A stretch of 64,000 bases of DNA, from assembly GCA_944385465.1 (NCBI GenBank), contig CALWXH010000001.1:1-64000 (forward strand). The letters run 5' to 3'. The notes under the pieces were generated by a model. It made no database searches. It was not told the origin of the DNA and saw only the letters and a list, made by a program, of their open reading frames with translations. Origin of the DNA: an uncultured Oscillospiraceae bacterium (lineage in GTDB: Bacteria > Bacillota > Clostridia > Oscillospirales > Oscillospiraceae). The position numbers and the translations under genes are program-made. Positions 35,648-44,601 of the stretch are shown here, in pieces. Numbering within the stretch: the stretch's first letter is position 1; each line of letters begins with the position of its first letter.

Positions 35648-38443
35648 ATGGATTACAACCAGACTGTCCATCTCCCCCAGACCGACTTCCCCATGCGGGC
35701 GGGGCTGCCCAAGCGGGAGCCCGAGCTGCTCAACGGGAAGTGGGAGGTGGAGACTTACCACAAGCTGATGAAGAAGAACGAGGGCAAGCCCAAATTCGTC
35801 CTCCACGACGGCCCTCCCTACGCCAACGGCCACATCCACATCGGCACCGCCCTGAACAAGATCCTCAAGGACATCATCGTCAAGTACAAGAACATGACCG
35901 GCTTCCAGGCCCCCTATGTCCCCGGCTGGGACACCCACGGCCTGCCCATCGAGTCGGCCATCCTCAAGGACAAGAAGATCAAGCGGGACGAGCTGACCGA
36001 TGCCGAGTTCCGGGACAAGTGCCGGGACTTCGCCCTGAACTTTGTGGACATCCAGCGCAGCGAGTTCCAGCGCCTGGGCGTCATCGGCGACTGGGAGAAC
36101 CCCTATCTCACCCTGAAGCCCGAGTTTGAGGCCAAGCAGATCCAGATCTTCGGCAAGATGGCGGAGAAGGGCTATATCTACAAGGGTATGAAGCCGGTGT
36201 ACTGGTGCCCCGCCGACCAGACCGCCCTGGCGGAGGCGGAGATCGAGTACGCCGACGATCCCTGCACCACCCTGTTCGTCAAGTTCCCCATCCGGGACGA
36301 CCTGGGCAAGCTGGGGCAGTACGCCGACCTGAGCAAGCTCTACTTCGTGATCTGGACCACCACCCCCTGGACCATCCCCGGCAACATGGCCATCTGCGTC
36401 AACCCGGAGTTTGACTATGTGCTGCTGAGCGCCCCCAACGGCGAGGTATATATCCTGGCCCAGGAGCTGGCCCAGAGCGTGTGCAAGGCCGCCGGCATCG
36501 ACTACGCCGCCTGCACCGTGCTGGCCACCCTCAAGGGTTCTGAGTTCGAGCTCATGGCCGCCAGGCACCCCCTCTTCGACCGGGACAGCGTCATCCTGTG
36601 CGGCGACCACGTCACCCTGGACGCCGGCACCGGCTGCGTCCACACCGCCCCCGGCTTCGGCGCCGACGACTTCAACATCTGCCGGGCCTATGACGCGGCG
36701 GGCAAGACGAACATCGGCGTGCCCGTGCCGGTGAACGCCAAGGGCGTCATGACCGACGAGCGCTACACGGGGCAGTTCTACGCCAAGGGCAACGACCTGG
36801 TGGTGCAGGACCTGGAGGCCGAGGGCTTCCTGCTGGCCAAGGAGAACATCGTCCACTCCTACCCCCACTGCTGGCGGTGCAAGAACCCCATCATCTACCG
36901 GGCCACCGAGCAGTGGTTCTGCTCTGTGGACGCCATCAAGGACGCGGCGGTGAGCAGCTGCGACGGCATCTCCTGGCACCCCGCCTGGGGCAAGGAGCGC
37001 ATGGCCGCCATGATCTCCGAGCGCAACGACTGGTGCATCTCCCGGCAGCGCAAGTGGGGCGTGCCCATTCCCATCTTCTACTGCGACCAGTGCGGGGCGG
37101 ACATCGTCACCCCGGAGACCATCGCCCACATCTCCGGCCTGTTCCGGGAGCACGGCTCCAACATCTGGTTTGAAAAGACCGCCGACGAGCTGGTGCCCCA
37201 GGGCTTCGTGTGCCCCCACTGCGGCGGCGTCCACTTCTCCAAGGAGACGGACATCATGGACGTGTGGTTCGACTCCGGCTCCACCCACGCCGCCGTGCTG
37301 GACGAGCGGGAGGAGCTGGCCTTCCCCGCCGACGTCTATCTGGAGGGCGGCGACCAGTACCGGGGCTGGTTCCAGTCCTCCATGCTCACCTCCATTGCCG
37401 CCAAGGGGGTGGCCCCCTATAAGCAGATCATCACCCACGGCTGGACGGTGGACGGCGAGGGCAAGGCTATGCACAAGTCCCTGGGCAACGCCGTCTCCCC
37501 CGATGAGGTGATCAAGGACTACGGCGCGGACATGCTCCGGCTGTGGGTGTCCTCCGCCGACTACACCCAGGACATGCGCATCTCCCCGGAGATTCTCAAG
37601 CAGCTCTCCCAGGCCTATCTGAAGATCCGCAACACCGCCCGGTATATGCTGGGCAACCTGGCCGGCTTCGACCCCGACCACCCCGTGGCCCTGGCGGATA
37701 TGGAGGCCCTGGACCGCTTCGCCCTGGCCAGCTTCAACGACCTGGTGCGGGCCTGCCGGGAGGGCTATGACCGCTACGAGTTCCACACGGTCTACCGGGC
37801 CATCTACAACTTCTGCGTCACCGACATGTCCAACTTCTACCTGGACATCATCAAGGACCGGCTGTACTGCGGCCACGACGCCGGCCGGGCCAGCGCCCAG
37901 ACCGCCCTGTACACCATCCTGGACGGCATGACCCGGCTCATCGCCCCCATCCTGGCCTTCACCAGCCAGGAGATCTGGGCGGCCATGCCCCACGCCGCCG
38001 GGGATGACGGGGAGTGCGTGCTGTTCAACGACATTCCCGATTACCGCTCCGACCTGGCCTTGTCTGATGAGGAGCTGTACCGCTGGGGCCTGCTGGTCTC
38101 CCTGCGGGACGCGGTGAACAAGGCCCTGGAGAACGCTCGGGCCGCCGGCGTGTTCAAGAAGGCCCAGGACACCGAGCTGACCATCTCCGTGGCCGGGCAG
38201 AAGGACGCCGACTTCCTGGCGGACGTGGATCTGGCCTCCCTGTGCATCGTCTCCAAGGTCACCGTGACCACCGATGCGGTGGAGGGCGAGCGGTTTGACG
38301 ACTGCCTCATCCCCTGCGCCATCGCCGTGCAGGTGTCCCAGGCCCCCAAGTGCCCCCGGTGCTGGAACCACGACGGGCACATCGGCACCCCCGGCCACCA
38401 CGCCGAGCTGTGCGACCGGTGCGCCGCCGTGCTGGGCGAATGA
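35648..38443 (+). CDS. ileS: Isoleucyl-tRNA synthetase
   Basis: A 931-residue class I synthetase. The HIGH-type motif is in NGHIHIGTAL, and the KMSKS-type motif in KAMHKSLGNAVSP. The editing domain, DTHGLPIES and WCISRQRKWGVPIPIFYC are typical. The C-terminal zinc finger has CPRCW then LCDRC. AGAAGGAGA precedes ATG 35648. The last 12 codons occur again at 38594-38630 with several substitutions, past a structured repeat, so the present 3' end looks like a replacement. The downstream copy retains the CDRC half of the zinc finger and its own stop. Confidence 0.98.
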   Translation: MDYNQTVHLPQTDFPMRAGLPKREPELLNGKWEVETYHKLMKKNEGKPKFVLHDGPPYANGHIHIGTALNKILKDIIVKYKNMTGFQAPYVPGWDTHGLPIESAILKDKKIKRDELTDAEFRDKCRDFALNFVDIQRSEFQRLGVIGDWENPYLTLKPEFEAKQIQIFGKMAEKGYIYKGMKPVYWCPADQTALAEAEIEYADDPCTTLFVKFPIRDDLGKLGQYADLSKLYFVIWTTTPWTIPGNMAICVNPEFDYVLLSAPNGEVYILAQELAQSVCKAAGIDYAACTVLATLKGSEFELMAARHPLFDRDSVILCGDHVTLDAGTGCVHTAPGFGADDFNICRAYDAAGKTNIGVPVPVNAKGVMTDERYTGQFYAKGNDLVVQDLEAEGFLLAKENIVHSYPHCWRCKNPIIYRATEQWFCSVDAIKDAAVSSCDGISWHPAWGKERMAAMISERNDWCISRQRKWGVPIPIFYCDQCGADIVTPETIAHISGLFREHGSNIWFEKTADELVPQGFVCPHCGGVHFSKETDIMDVWFDSGSTHAAVLDEREELAFPADVYLEGGDQYRGWFQSSMLTSIAAKGVAPYKQIITHGWTVDGEGKAMHKSLGNAVSPDEVIKDYGADMLRLWVSSADYTQDMRISPEILKQLSQAYLKIRNTARYMLGNLAGFDPDHPVALADMEALDRFALASFNDLVRACREGYDRYEFHTVYRAIYNFCVTDMSNFYLDIIKDRLYCGHDAGRASAQTALYTILDGMTRLIAPILAFTSQEIWAAMPHAAGDDGECVLFNDIPDYRSDLALSDEELYRWGLLVSLRDAVNKALENARAAGVFKKAQDTELTISVAGQKDADFLADVDLASLCIVSKVTVTTDAVEGERFDDCLIPCAIAVQVSQAPKCPRCWNHDGHIGTPGHHAELCDRCAAVLGE

Positions 38444-38461
38444 TCTCCCGCACAGCTCGGC
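38402..38461. repeat. 13-bp inverted repeat around the ileS stop
   Basis: GCCGAGCTGTGCG (38402-38414, ileS codons) and its exact complement CGCACAGCTCGGC (38449-38461), separated by 34 nt holding the last codons and stop. Same geometry as at miaA. Confidence 0.9.
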
Positions 38462-38630
38462 TGGGGCCCCGCAAAGCGGGGCGCGCGTCAGCGCGTACAA
38501 GCGTTTTGCGCAGCAAAACCTTGGCGCAGGCGGGATTCACTCCCGCCGGGCAGGATGAAAAACGGGGTCCCCACGGGGCAAGCCCCGTGGGGCGCTGTGC
38601 GATCGGTGCGCCTCTGTGTTGAGTGAGTAA
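38407..38630. repeat. Direct duplication of the ileS 3' end
   Basis: The 37 bases 38407-38443 recur as a diverged copy at 38594-38630, beyond the structured repeat. Both read LCDRC, then a short tail and stop (AAVLGE and ASVLSE). Most differences fall at silent positions or change one residue, as expected if both evolved as coding sequence. Confidence 0.85.
38463..38592. repeat. Structured dispersed repeat, copy B
   Basis: A 130-bp counterpart of the repeat at 18647-18783, in the same orientation. Hairpins in order: CCCCGC-AAA-GCGGGG; GCGCG / CGCGC-type stem; GTTTTGC / GCAAAAC; GGCGGGA / TCCCGCC around TTCAC; CCCCACGGGGC / GCCCCGTGGGG. The third and fifth stems differ in sequence from copy A but pair equally well. 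Confidence 0.88.
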
Positions 38631-38653
38631 AATTTTCCAGAGAGAAAATTCAG

Positions 38654-38694
38654 CCGCCCGGCCCCGCAAACCTGCGGGGCCGGGCGGTTCTTTT
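38654..38694 (+). terminator. Terminator downstream of displaced ileS end
   Basis: CCGCCCGGCCCCGCA, loop AACC, and its complement, then TTCTTTTG. Positioned 23 nt after the displaced stop codon, which suggests that the displaced copy is the native ileS end. It can also stop minus-strand transcripts poorly. Confidence 0.8.
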
Positions 38695-38710
38695 GCGGGG
38701 ATGGGAGGGA

Positions 38711-40768
38711 TTACGGCAGCTGAACTCCGCCGGTGGCGACACTGACACAGGTCCAGGCGCCGTCCTCCCCTCGGCACAGGAGAAATTCGAACTGGTTGGC
38801 GGCCAGCTCCGCATACTCCCCGGAGCCCATATGGGTGCTGCCGGCCCAGATCTCAGGGGAATTCCAGTCGGCGGGCTCAAAGGCGTAGTGGAATGTGCCC
38901 ACCACAGCGTTGCCGTCCTCGCTTACCTCCCGGATGGACCAGTCCATCAGCTCATAGCGGAGGATGGCCCGGGGGTGGGTTGTGGGCAGGGAGAGGAACA
39001 GGTTGGGGTAGCCCTCCCGGACGAACTCTTCCGCCGCCCCCTGGGCGTCCAGCCCGGGGGAGAAGGTGATGTGGGAGAGGTCGTCCACCTCTACAGGTTC
39101 CGGTTCCTGCTCGGACTGGGTGGGGGACAGAGCGGTAAAGTCATACTCCGTCAGCTCCACCTGATCCCCGTTCAGAGTCACTTGGGCGGTGATTTCGCCC
39201 ACATAGATAGGGGTGGGGTTGGCGTAGCAGCCGGCCTCCAGGGACAGACCGCGATCCCCAATGCGGTAGCGGATGGTCAGATCTGCCCCCAGCACGTGGT
39301 TTAGCTCCCCGCCCGCGGGAGGTAGCCACTGCTCCCGCACCGCCTGCTTGGAAAGACTGAACTGGGCGCCGTCAGGAGCGGCAATATAGTAATTCTCTGC
39401 GTCGCCGCTCATGGTCAGCGTATCCAGGAAGCGGTCGGTCAGATTGGAGGTGTCGTATTCTTCCAGGGTTGCTGCGTCGAACAGATGCAGCTCTTCTAAG
39501 AGTACCCCGGAGCCGTGGGCGGCGGTGAGGACCACCGCGATCTCATCCAGGCCATCTCCGTTCAGATCCACCAGCCCGCACTGGGGAGAGTAGGGAAATC
39601 CCACGTGGCGGCCGGAAAACTCCCGGCTCTTTCCCCCATAGGCGAGTTGAAAGGACCAGCAGGACTCCTCGATACCCAGCGCCGTCACCGCGGGGGGCGC
39701 CGGGGTGGGGGTAACTTCTACCGTGGGATCCGCCGACTGTGGGTCCTCCTCTGGGCCGTCTGTCCGAGGGCCGGCGAAGGTGCACCCCGCCGCCACGGCG
39801 GCGATGAGCAGCACCACAGCGAAGGTGATGGCGGCGGTTCTGGGCCGTTTTACGATGGCCGCGATCCGGGCCTGGAGGGTCTTGCCGCTGCCCGTCATGG
39901 TGGTGGCGGTGGTGAGCAGGGCGGGGCGCTTGACGCAGGTCAGGGCGATGAGGGTGCGGCCGTAGGCCGCCCGCTCCTCCTCCCCCAGCCGGCGGACGGT
40001 GGCCTCGTCACAGGCCAGCTCCCCGTCGTTCCGGGAGGCCAGGGCGGCCCACCACACCAGGGGGTTGTACCAGTGCAGGCACAGGCACACGCACCGCAGA
40101 GCGGCCCAGAGGTGATCCGCGTGGCGGTAGTGGGTGTACTCATGCTCCACCGCGTGGCGGGCGGTCACCGGGTCCTGGGCCGCCGCCGGGGTGAGGTAGA
40201 CGGCGGGGCGAACCAGGCCGAAAAGGCAGGGGGTGTCCACCGCCTGCGTGAGGTAGACGGGCAGCCTGCCCGCCCTCTGGGGCAGCAGCTGCCGGGTGCG
40301 GCGCAGGGCCCGCCCCAGCCGCAGGTTGGCCCACAGGAAGCACAGGGCCAGCAGCAGGGCGCCGCAGCCCCACACCGCCATCAGGATGTGCTCCACCGTC
40401 ACCGGGGTGCCTGTCTCCGCCCGGGCGGCGTCCAGCTCCGCCTGCCACTGGGCGAGGTTTTCCTCATACTGGGCCTCCTGCTCCGCCTCCGGAAGGTTCG
40501 AGTCGGGCACAGGCGGGGCCAGATCGGGCAGGTCGCCCCCCAGATAGCCCACCACGGTGGAGGAGAGGGCTTCCTCCGGGGCGCTTTGCTGGAGCAGGCT
40601 GGCCACGCTGACGGCGCTGCTGCCCAGGGAAACCGGGAGCAGCAGCCGCACCAGGACCAGCGCCCACAGGGCGTACTGCAGCCGGGGGCTGATTTTTCCC
40701 CGCAGCAGCCGCCGAAGCAGGAGCAGCACAAGTACAAGGGCACAGGAAGAGACGATCCATGCTGTCAT
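38711..40768 (-). CDS. BlaR1/MecR1-like M56 metallopeptidase with unusual sensor domain
   Basis: A 685-residue membrane protein. N-terminal helices (about 5-50) and further segments surround the zinc protease domain with HEYTH at 209-213 and downstream ELACDEA. A helix at about 300-325 leads to a 350-residue outer domain. That domain is not a penicillin-binding sensor: no SxxK/KTG set is seen, and it contains an FG-GAP-like calcium loop DLNGDGLDEIAVVL. Encoded with the BlaI-type repressor, overlapping it by four bases. By analogy with BlaR1 it should cleave the repressor, directly or indirectly, on an unknown outside signal. Confidence 0.85.
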   Translation of the reverse strand: MTAWIVSSCALVLVLLLLRRLLRGKISPRLQYALWALVLVRLLLPVSLGSSAVSVASLLQQSAPEEALSSTVVGYLGGDLPDLAPPVPDSNLPEAEQEAQYEENLAQWQAELDAARAETGTPVTVEHILMAVWGCGALLLALCFLWANLRLGRALRRTRQLLPQRAGRLPVYLTQAVDTPCLFGLVRPAVYLTPAAAQDPVTARHAVEHEYTHYRHADHLWAALRCVCLCLHWYNPLVWWAALASRNDGELACDEATVRRLGEEERAAYGRTLIALTCVKRPALLTTATTMTGSGKTLQARIAAIVKRPRTAAITFAVVLLIAAVAAGCTFAGPRTDGPEEDPQSADPTVEVTPTPAPPAVTALGIEESCWSFQLAYGGKSREFSGRHVGFPYSPQCGLVDLNGDGLDEIAVVLTAAHGSGVLLEELHLFDAATLEEYDTSNLTDRFLDTLTMSGDAENYYIAAPDGAQFSLSKQAVREQWLPPAGGELNHVLGADLTIRYRIGDRGLSLEAGCYANPTPIYVGEITAQVTLNGDQVELTEYDFTALSPTQSEQEPEPVEVDDLSHITFSPGLDAQGAAEEFVREGYPNLFLSLPTTHPRAILRYELMDWSIREVSEDGNAVVGTFHYAFEPADWNSPEIWAGSTHMGSGEYAELAANQFEFLLCRGEDGAWTCVSVATGGVQLP

Positions 40769-41154
40769 GGGCGGTTCCCTCCTTCCAGTCCGTCCAGAAG
40801 CTGATGAAGCTGATGGATTTCCTCCGGGGAAAGGGCCTGGCGCTGGGTCAGGGCGCTGACCATCAGGCTCAGGCTGCCGTGATAGACCTTGTCCAGAAAG
40901 GTCTCGGTCTCCTGCAGGGCGGCGTCCTCCCGCCTCAGCAGGGGTAAGAAGAGCTTTTTACCCCCCTGGCTGTCCCCGGCCACGGCCCCCTTGGCCTCCA
41001 GTCGGGACAGCAGGGTGAGGATGGTGGAGCGGCTCCAGCCGGTTTTGGGCTCCAGGGCCTGGGTGACCTCCCGCCCGCTCATGGGGGCGCCGGCCCACAG
41101 GCATTCCATCACCTGCCACTCCGCGTCGGTGAGTCTGACTTGCTGCACGGACAT
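40765..41154 (-). CDS. BlaI/MecI-family transcriptional repressor
   Basis: A 129-residue winged-helix repressor. RLTDAEWQVMECLWAGAPM at the start and the recognition helix region TGWSRSTILTLLSRLEAKGAV match the family, and a C-terminal dimerisation part follows. The start is close to GAGGAGGTGAACAT. It sits immediately before the M56 protease gene and below a promoter with two candidate operators, so it probably represses its own operon. Confidence 0.92.
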   Translation of the reverse strand: MSVQQVRLTDAEWQVMECLWAGAPMSGREVTQALEPKTGWSRSTILTLLSRLEAKGAVAGDSQGGKKLFLPLLRREDAALQETETFLDKVYHGSLSLMVSALTQRQALSPEEIHQLHQLLDGLEGGNRP

Positions 41155-41174
41155 ATGTTCACCTCCTCGTTGTC

Positions 41175-41218
41175 TACGTCTGTAATCACAGTATAGCAGA
41201 TGTGTTTACGTTTGTCAA
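41175..41218 (-). promoter_or_regulatory. blaI-blaR1-type promoter with two candidate operators
   Basis: On the minus strand TTGACA (41213-41218), 17 nt, TATACT (41190-41195). On the plus strand TACGTCTGTA (41175-41184) and TACGTTTGTC (41207-41216) are similar TAC-N-GT sequences 32 nt apart, one over the -35 and one just downstream of the -10, as expected for BlaI-like control. Confidence 0.7.
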
Positions 41219-41231
41219 CAGACTGGATAAA

Positions 41232-41258
41232 AATATGCGCCCCGGCGGGGCGCATATT
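41232..41258 (-). terminator. Terminator after the serpin gene
   Basis: AATATGCGCCCC / GGGGCGCATATT stem with a 3-nt loop; on the minus strand it ends in TTTTTATCC. It lies 30 nt after the serpin stop and insulates it from the blaI promoter. Confidence 0.8.
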
Positions 41259-41288
41259 GAAGAAAGAACGGGGAAAACCGGGCGGGCC

Positions 41289-42725
41289 TCACATCTGATT
41301 GACGATCCCCACGAACAGCAGCTGACCCGTCTGGCTGGTGACGGCGAAGAGGAAGGGCCGGTCCAGCACGAAGTCGATCTCCTCCCCTGGGGCCGGGGCG
41401 CCCTCGGCGGCCATGATCACGGTGAAGGCCGCCCCCTCGCAGCCCTCCTCGTCCACCCGCACCCGGGCGGCGTGGTCGGCCTGGTTCACATAGGCGTCCA
41501 CCCCCTCCCCCAGCATGGGGGTGAAGTCGGCCAGGCCGGGGTCAAACACGTCGGTGACACCCAGCTCCTGGAGTCCTCCGATCAGGTTGATCTGCCCCTC
41601 CACGTCGAACTTGGGCATGACCAGGTTGATCTGGTGGTACTGCTGGTTCTCCCATTCATAGCCTGCCAGGAGGAAGTCGGCGAGGGTGTCCCCCGCCAGC
41701 AGCTCCTCCGGGGAGGTTCCCTCATCCGGCAGGATGAGCCACATGGCCCCGCCGTTTTGGAAGGACTTGGACACGGCGGAGAAGTCCTCCCCCCAGTAGT
41801 AGCTGCCCATCTCGCTCTGGTGCATGAAGTCCGTCTCCACGTCACCGGCGGCGGCGTGGAAGGTGCGGGGGGCGGTGGCGCTCTCGTCAAACTCGTCGGC
41901 CCAGCTGGCCTTGAAGTAAATGGTGGAGGCCAGGGCCAGCAGAGTGTCCGGCTCAGTCTCAATCTGGCCGGCGTACTCCTCCAGCAGGCCGCCGGTGTTG
42001 TCGTTGAGCCAGGACTGGAGGGCCCGGTTGAGCTCCTCCGAGCCCATCTCCCCCCGGTAGGAGGAGGCGTAGTAGGTGTCTGCCAGGGTGTTCAGGGTGT
42101 CCTCGTTGTAGGTCAGCGCCTCATCCAGCCAGACGGAGTTGGCCAGCAGGCTGGTGGTCTGGCCATCGTCCCGGTAGTTGGCGCTCCACAGGTTCTGGGC
42201 CTGGGTGCGCAGGGACTCCATGCTGTCCAGCCCCAGAAGGTCTAAAATCTGCCCCCGGCTGTCCCCGTCGGTGCACTTGGCCAGCATGGCCAGGGCCAGG
42301 TACAGGTTCAGGGGGGAGTAGACGGCGTTTTCTCCCCCGTTGTCCCCCAAAAACTCCGCCATGGTGGCGGCGTAGTAGCCCGCCATGCTCTCGTTGTCCA
42401 CCCCAGAGGCCAGCTCCTGCCGGGCCTGGTTCTCCTCCCGCCAGGCGGCATAGGCGTCCTCATCCATCGCCCCGGTGAGGGGGTTGACGTCGGGATAGGG
42501 GACCCGGTCGGGGTACTCCGCCTCCACGATGGCGGCGGAGGCGGTCTGGGTCAGCGGGCTGCCCCCGGGCCAGAGCACCACTCCGGCCAGGATGGCCACC
42601 GCCAGCACCGCCGCCAGGGCCGCCCACCGGGCGGGGCGGCGGACAGGTTTGGCGGATTGGATAACTTCCTGTTTCAACTCCTCCGGGGTGTGGATGCCCT
42701 CATTGGCTTTTTGGTAGCGGTTCAC
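41289..42725 (-). CDS. Membrane-anchored serpin with anti-sigma-like N-terminus
   Basis: A 478-residue protein. Residues 1-32 (NRYQKANEGIHTPEELKQEV...) look like the cytoplasmic tail of clostridial anti-sigma proteins. A transmembrane helix at about 33-53 follows, then a complete serpin. Serpin hallmarks are YSPLNLYLALAML, ASTIYFKASWADEF, the hinge VDEEGCEGAAFTVIM (from residue 424) and the C-terminal DRPFLFAVTSQTGQLLFVG. The reactive loop has small residues (MAAEGAPAP). It overlaps the sigma gene by four bases. Likely an outside protease inhibitor tied to sigma control. Confidence 0.88.
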   Translation of the reverse strand: MNRYQKANEGIHTPEELKQEVIQSAKPVRRPARWAALAAVLAVAILAGVVLWPGGSPLTQTASAAIVEAEYPDRVPYPDVNPLTGAMDEDAYAAWREENQARQELASGVDNESMAGYYAATMAEFLGDNGGENAVYSPLNLYLALAMLAKCTDGDSRGQILDLLGLDSMESLRTQAQNLWSANYRDDGQTTSLLANSVWLDEALTYNEDTLNTLADTYYASSYRGEMGSEELNRALQSWLNDNTGGLLEEYAGQIETEPDTLLALASTIYFKASWADEFDESATAPRTFHAAAGDVETDFMHQSEMGSYYWGEDFSAVSKSFQNGGAMWLILPDEGTSPEELLAGDTLADFLLAGYEWENQQYHQINLVMPKFDVEGQINLIGGLQELGVTDVFDPGLADFTPMLGEGVDAYVNQADHAARVRVDEEGCEGAAFTVIMAAEGAPAPGEEIDFVLDRPFLFAVTSQTGQLLFVGIVNQM

Positions 42726-43198
42726 AGCTCGATCTCCTCCTTCAGCGCTTCCCGCAGCAGGGCCCTCCCCCGGGACAGCTGGGACTTCACCGTCCCCTCC
42801 GGGAGCTTTAGGCAGGCGGCGATCTCCGCCACCCGCAGGCCCTCGAAATAGTACAGGTGGATGACCGCCCGGTATGGTTCCGGCAGGGCGAGCACCGCGC
42901 TGTACACCTCGCGGTACTCATCCTCCACCCCGATCTGGGCGGCGGTGTCCAGCGGCACCGTATGGCGCCGCCAGGGGGAGGTGAGCAGGCTTTTGGCCCG
43001 GTTAATGGTGCAGCGGATGAGCCAGGCCTTCCGGTGCTCGTCGCTGGTCAGGCGTGCCTCGTGGCGGAAATAGCGCAGAAAGACCTCCTGGAACACGTCC
43101 TGGGCGTCGTGGACGTTGGCCGTACGCACCAACGCCAGCCGCCACACCAGATCGCCCCAGCGCTCCACCGCCTGTTCCCGCCGGTCTGTGCCGCGCAT
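42722..43198 (-). CDS. RNA polymerase sigma factor, ECF-type
   Basis: A 158-residue ECF-like sigma factor. Region 2 includes VHDAQDVFQEVFLRYFRH, region 4 has ALPEPYRAVIHLYYFEGLRVAEIA and the helix-turn-helix KLPEGTVKSQLSRGRALL. ATG 43198 has GAGGAGGTGAG upstream; the longer frame to 43318 would overlap the channel gene and lacks a ribosome site. Coupled to the serpin gene, so the pair probably forms a sigma/anti-sigma module. Confidence 0.9.
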   Translation of the reverse strand: MRGTDRREQAVERWGDLVWRLALVRTANVHDAQDVFQEVFLRYFRHEARLTSDEHRKAWLIRCTINRAKSLLTSPWRRHTVPLDTAAQIGVEDEYREVYSAVLALPEPYRAVIHLYYFEGLRVAEIAACLKLPEGTVKSQLSRGRALLREALKEEIEL

Positions 43199-43298
43199 AT
43201 CTCTCACCTCCTCATATACAATACCCTGCACAGGGGAAAACGGTTGCGGCGCGGCCTGAAATTTCCGGGGAAATTCCGGGCCGCGCCGGGGGAAAACA

Positions 43299-44561
43299 TT
43301 ATTTTGCCATCTGGTCAATGTACCGGGGCTCCAGTTTGGAGTACACCAGCTTCTGGGCGCTGTACAGGGAGAACTTGCCGCTGAGCAGATAGCTCAGGGC
43401 GCAGGCCAGGGCGAAGAACAGCAGGCCCGAGCTGCCGAACAGCTCCACGCTGAGAAAGATGCTGGCCAGGGGGCAGTTCACCACCCCGCAGAACAGGGAA
43501 ATGAGGCCAATGGCCGCGCCGAAGGCGGGGTCCAGCCCCAGCAGGGGGGCCAGGGCGCTGCCAAAGGCGGAGCCGATGAAGAAGGTGGGGACGATCTCGC
43601 CCCCCCGGAAGCCCGACCCCAGGGTGAGGGCGGTGAAGAGAATTTTCAGCAGGAAGGCCCAGGGCGCCGCCGGTTCTCCGGCGAGGACCGCGGTGATAAA
43701 GGTGGAGCCGGCACCGTTATAGGTTCCGCTGCCCTCCAGCAGGGTCAGGGCGATAACCAGGGCGGCCCCCACCAGGATGCGCAGATAGGGGTTGGGGAGC
43801 AGCCGCTTGTAATGCCGGGCGGCGGTGTGCATGGCGGTGCAGAACAAAATGGCCACCAGGCCGCACCCGGCCCCCAGCACCCCCACCTGGAGCAGGGCCA
43901 GGGGCGACAGGTCAGGCAGGCCCAGCAGCGGCCAGCCGGTGGGGCTCAGCCCCATGAGATGGGTGACGCCCAGGGACACCAGGCCGGAGAACAAAGCGGG
44001 GAAAAAGGCGGAATAGTGGAGGATGCCCACGCTCACCACCTCCAGGCTGAACACCGTGGCGCCTAGAGGGGTTCCGAACAGGGCGGTGAACAGGGCGCTC
44101 ATGCCGCACAGCACGGCCATATTCATCCCCCGCTCATCCAGCCGCAGCCATTTGCCCAGGGTGGCGGCCAGGCTGCCGCCGATCTGTAGGGCGGCCCCCT
44201 CCCGGCCAGCGCTGCCGCCGGTGAGATGGGTGAGGGCGGCGCTGCCGAAGATGAGCAGGGCCAGGCGCAGCCGGGGCTTTTCGCCGCTGCGCACGCTGGC
44301 GATGATCTGGTTGGTGCCGCTGTCGTTTTCCATATCCAGCACCCGGTAGGCCCACACGATGACCAGGCCGGCCAGGGGCATGCAGAACAGCAGCCAGGAG
44401 TGGGCTTCCCTGGTCTGGGTCACCCAGGTGAGGGCATAGGAAAAGGCGCCTCCCACCAGGCCGCACACCAGCCCGATGAGACTGCCCACGACCACCCAGC
44501 GCAGCAGGGCCTTCATGGTCAGCCCGCCGTCGTGAAAGCGCTCTTTCCAGAATTGTTCCAT
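43299..44561 (-). CDS. CLC-family anion channel/antiporter, probably fluoride-type
   Basis: A 420-residue polytopic membrane protein with the CLC fold. Anion-selectivity segments are NDSGTNQI, GGSAGREGAALQIGGSL with the gating glutamate, and GFRGGEIVPTFFIGSAFGS. GREG with FGTPLGATVFSLEVV is closer to the fluoride-exporting CLC-F branch than to chloride CLCs, but the branch is a judgement by eye. ATG 44561 follows GGGAGGGAA. It has its own promoter divergent from the acetyltransferase gene. Confidence 0.88.
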   Translation of the reverse strand: MEQFWKERFHDGGLTMKALLRWVVVGSLIGLVCGLVGGAFSYALTWVTQTREAHSWLLFCMPLAGLVIVWAYRVLDMENDSGTNQIIASVRSGEKPRLRLALLIFGSAALTHLTGGSAGREGAALQIGGSLAATLGKWLRLDERGMNMAVLCGMSALFTALFGTPLGATVFSLEVVSVGILHYSAFFPALFSGLVSLGVTHLMGLSPTGWPLLGLPDLSPLALLQVGVLGAGCGLVAILFCTAMHTAARHYKRLLPNPYLRILVGAALVIALTLLEGSGTYNGAGSTFITAVLAGEPAAPWAFLLKILFTALTLGSGFRGGEIVPTFFIGSAFGSALAPLLGLDPAFGAAIGLISLFCGVVNCPLASIFLSVELFGSSGLLFFALACALSYLLSGKFSLYSAQKLVYSKLEPRYIDQMAK

Positions 44562-44601
44562 GGCAAATTCCCTCCCAGCCGGCCGGAGTTCCGACAAGTT
44601 T

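Noticed and set aside
35582..38500. 972-codon minus-strand open frame opposite ileS
   Set aside because: Exact shadow of ileS; composition is Val/Gly/His/Asp-rich with no domain, a product of codon bias on the coding strand.
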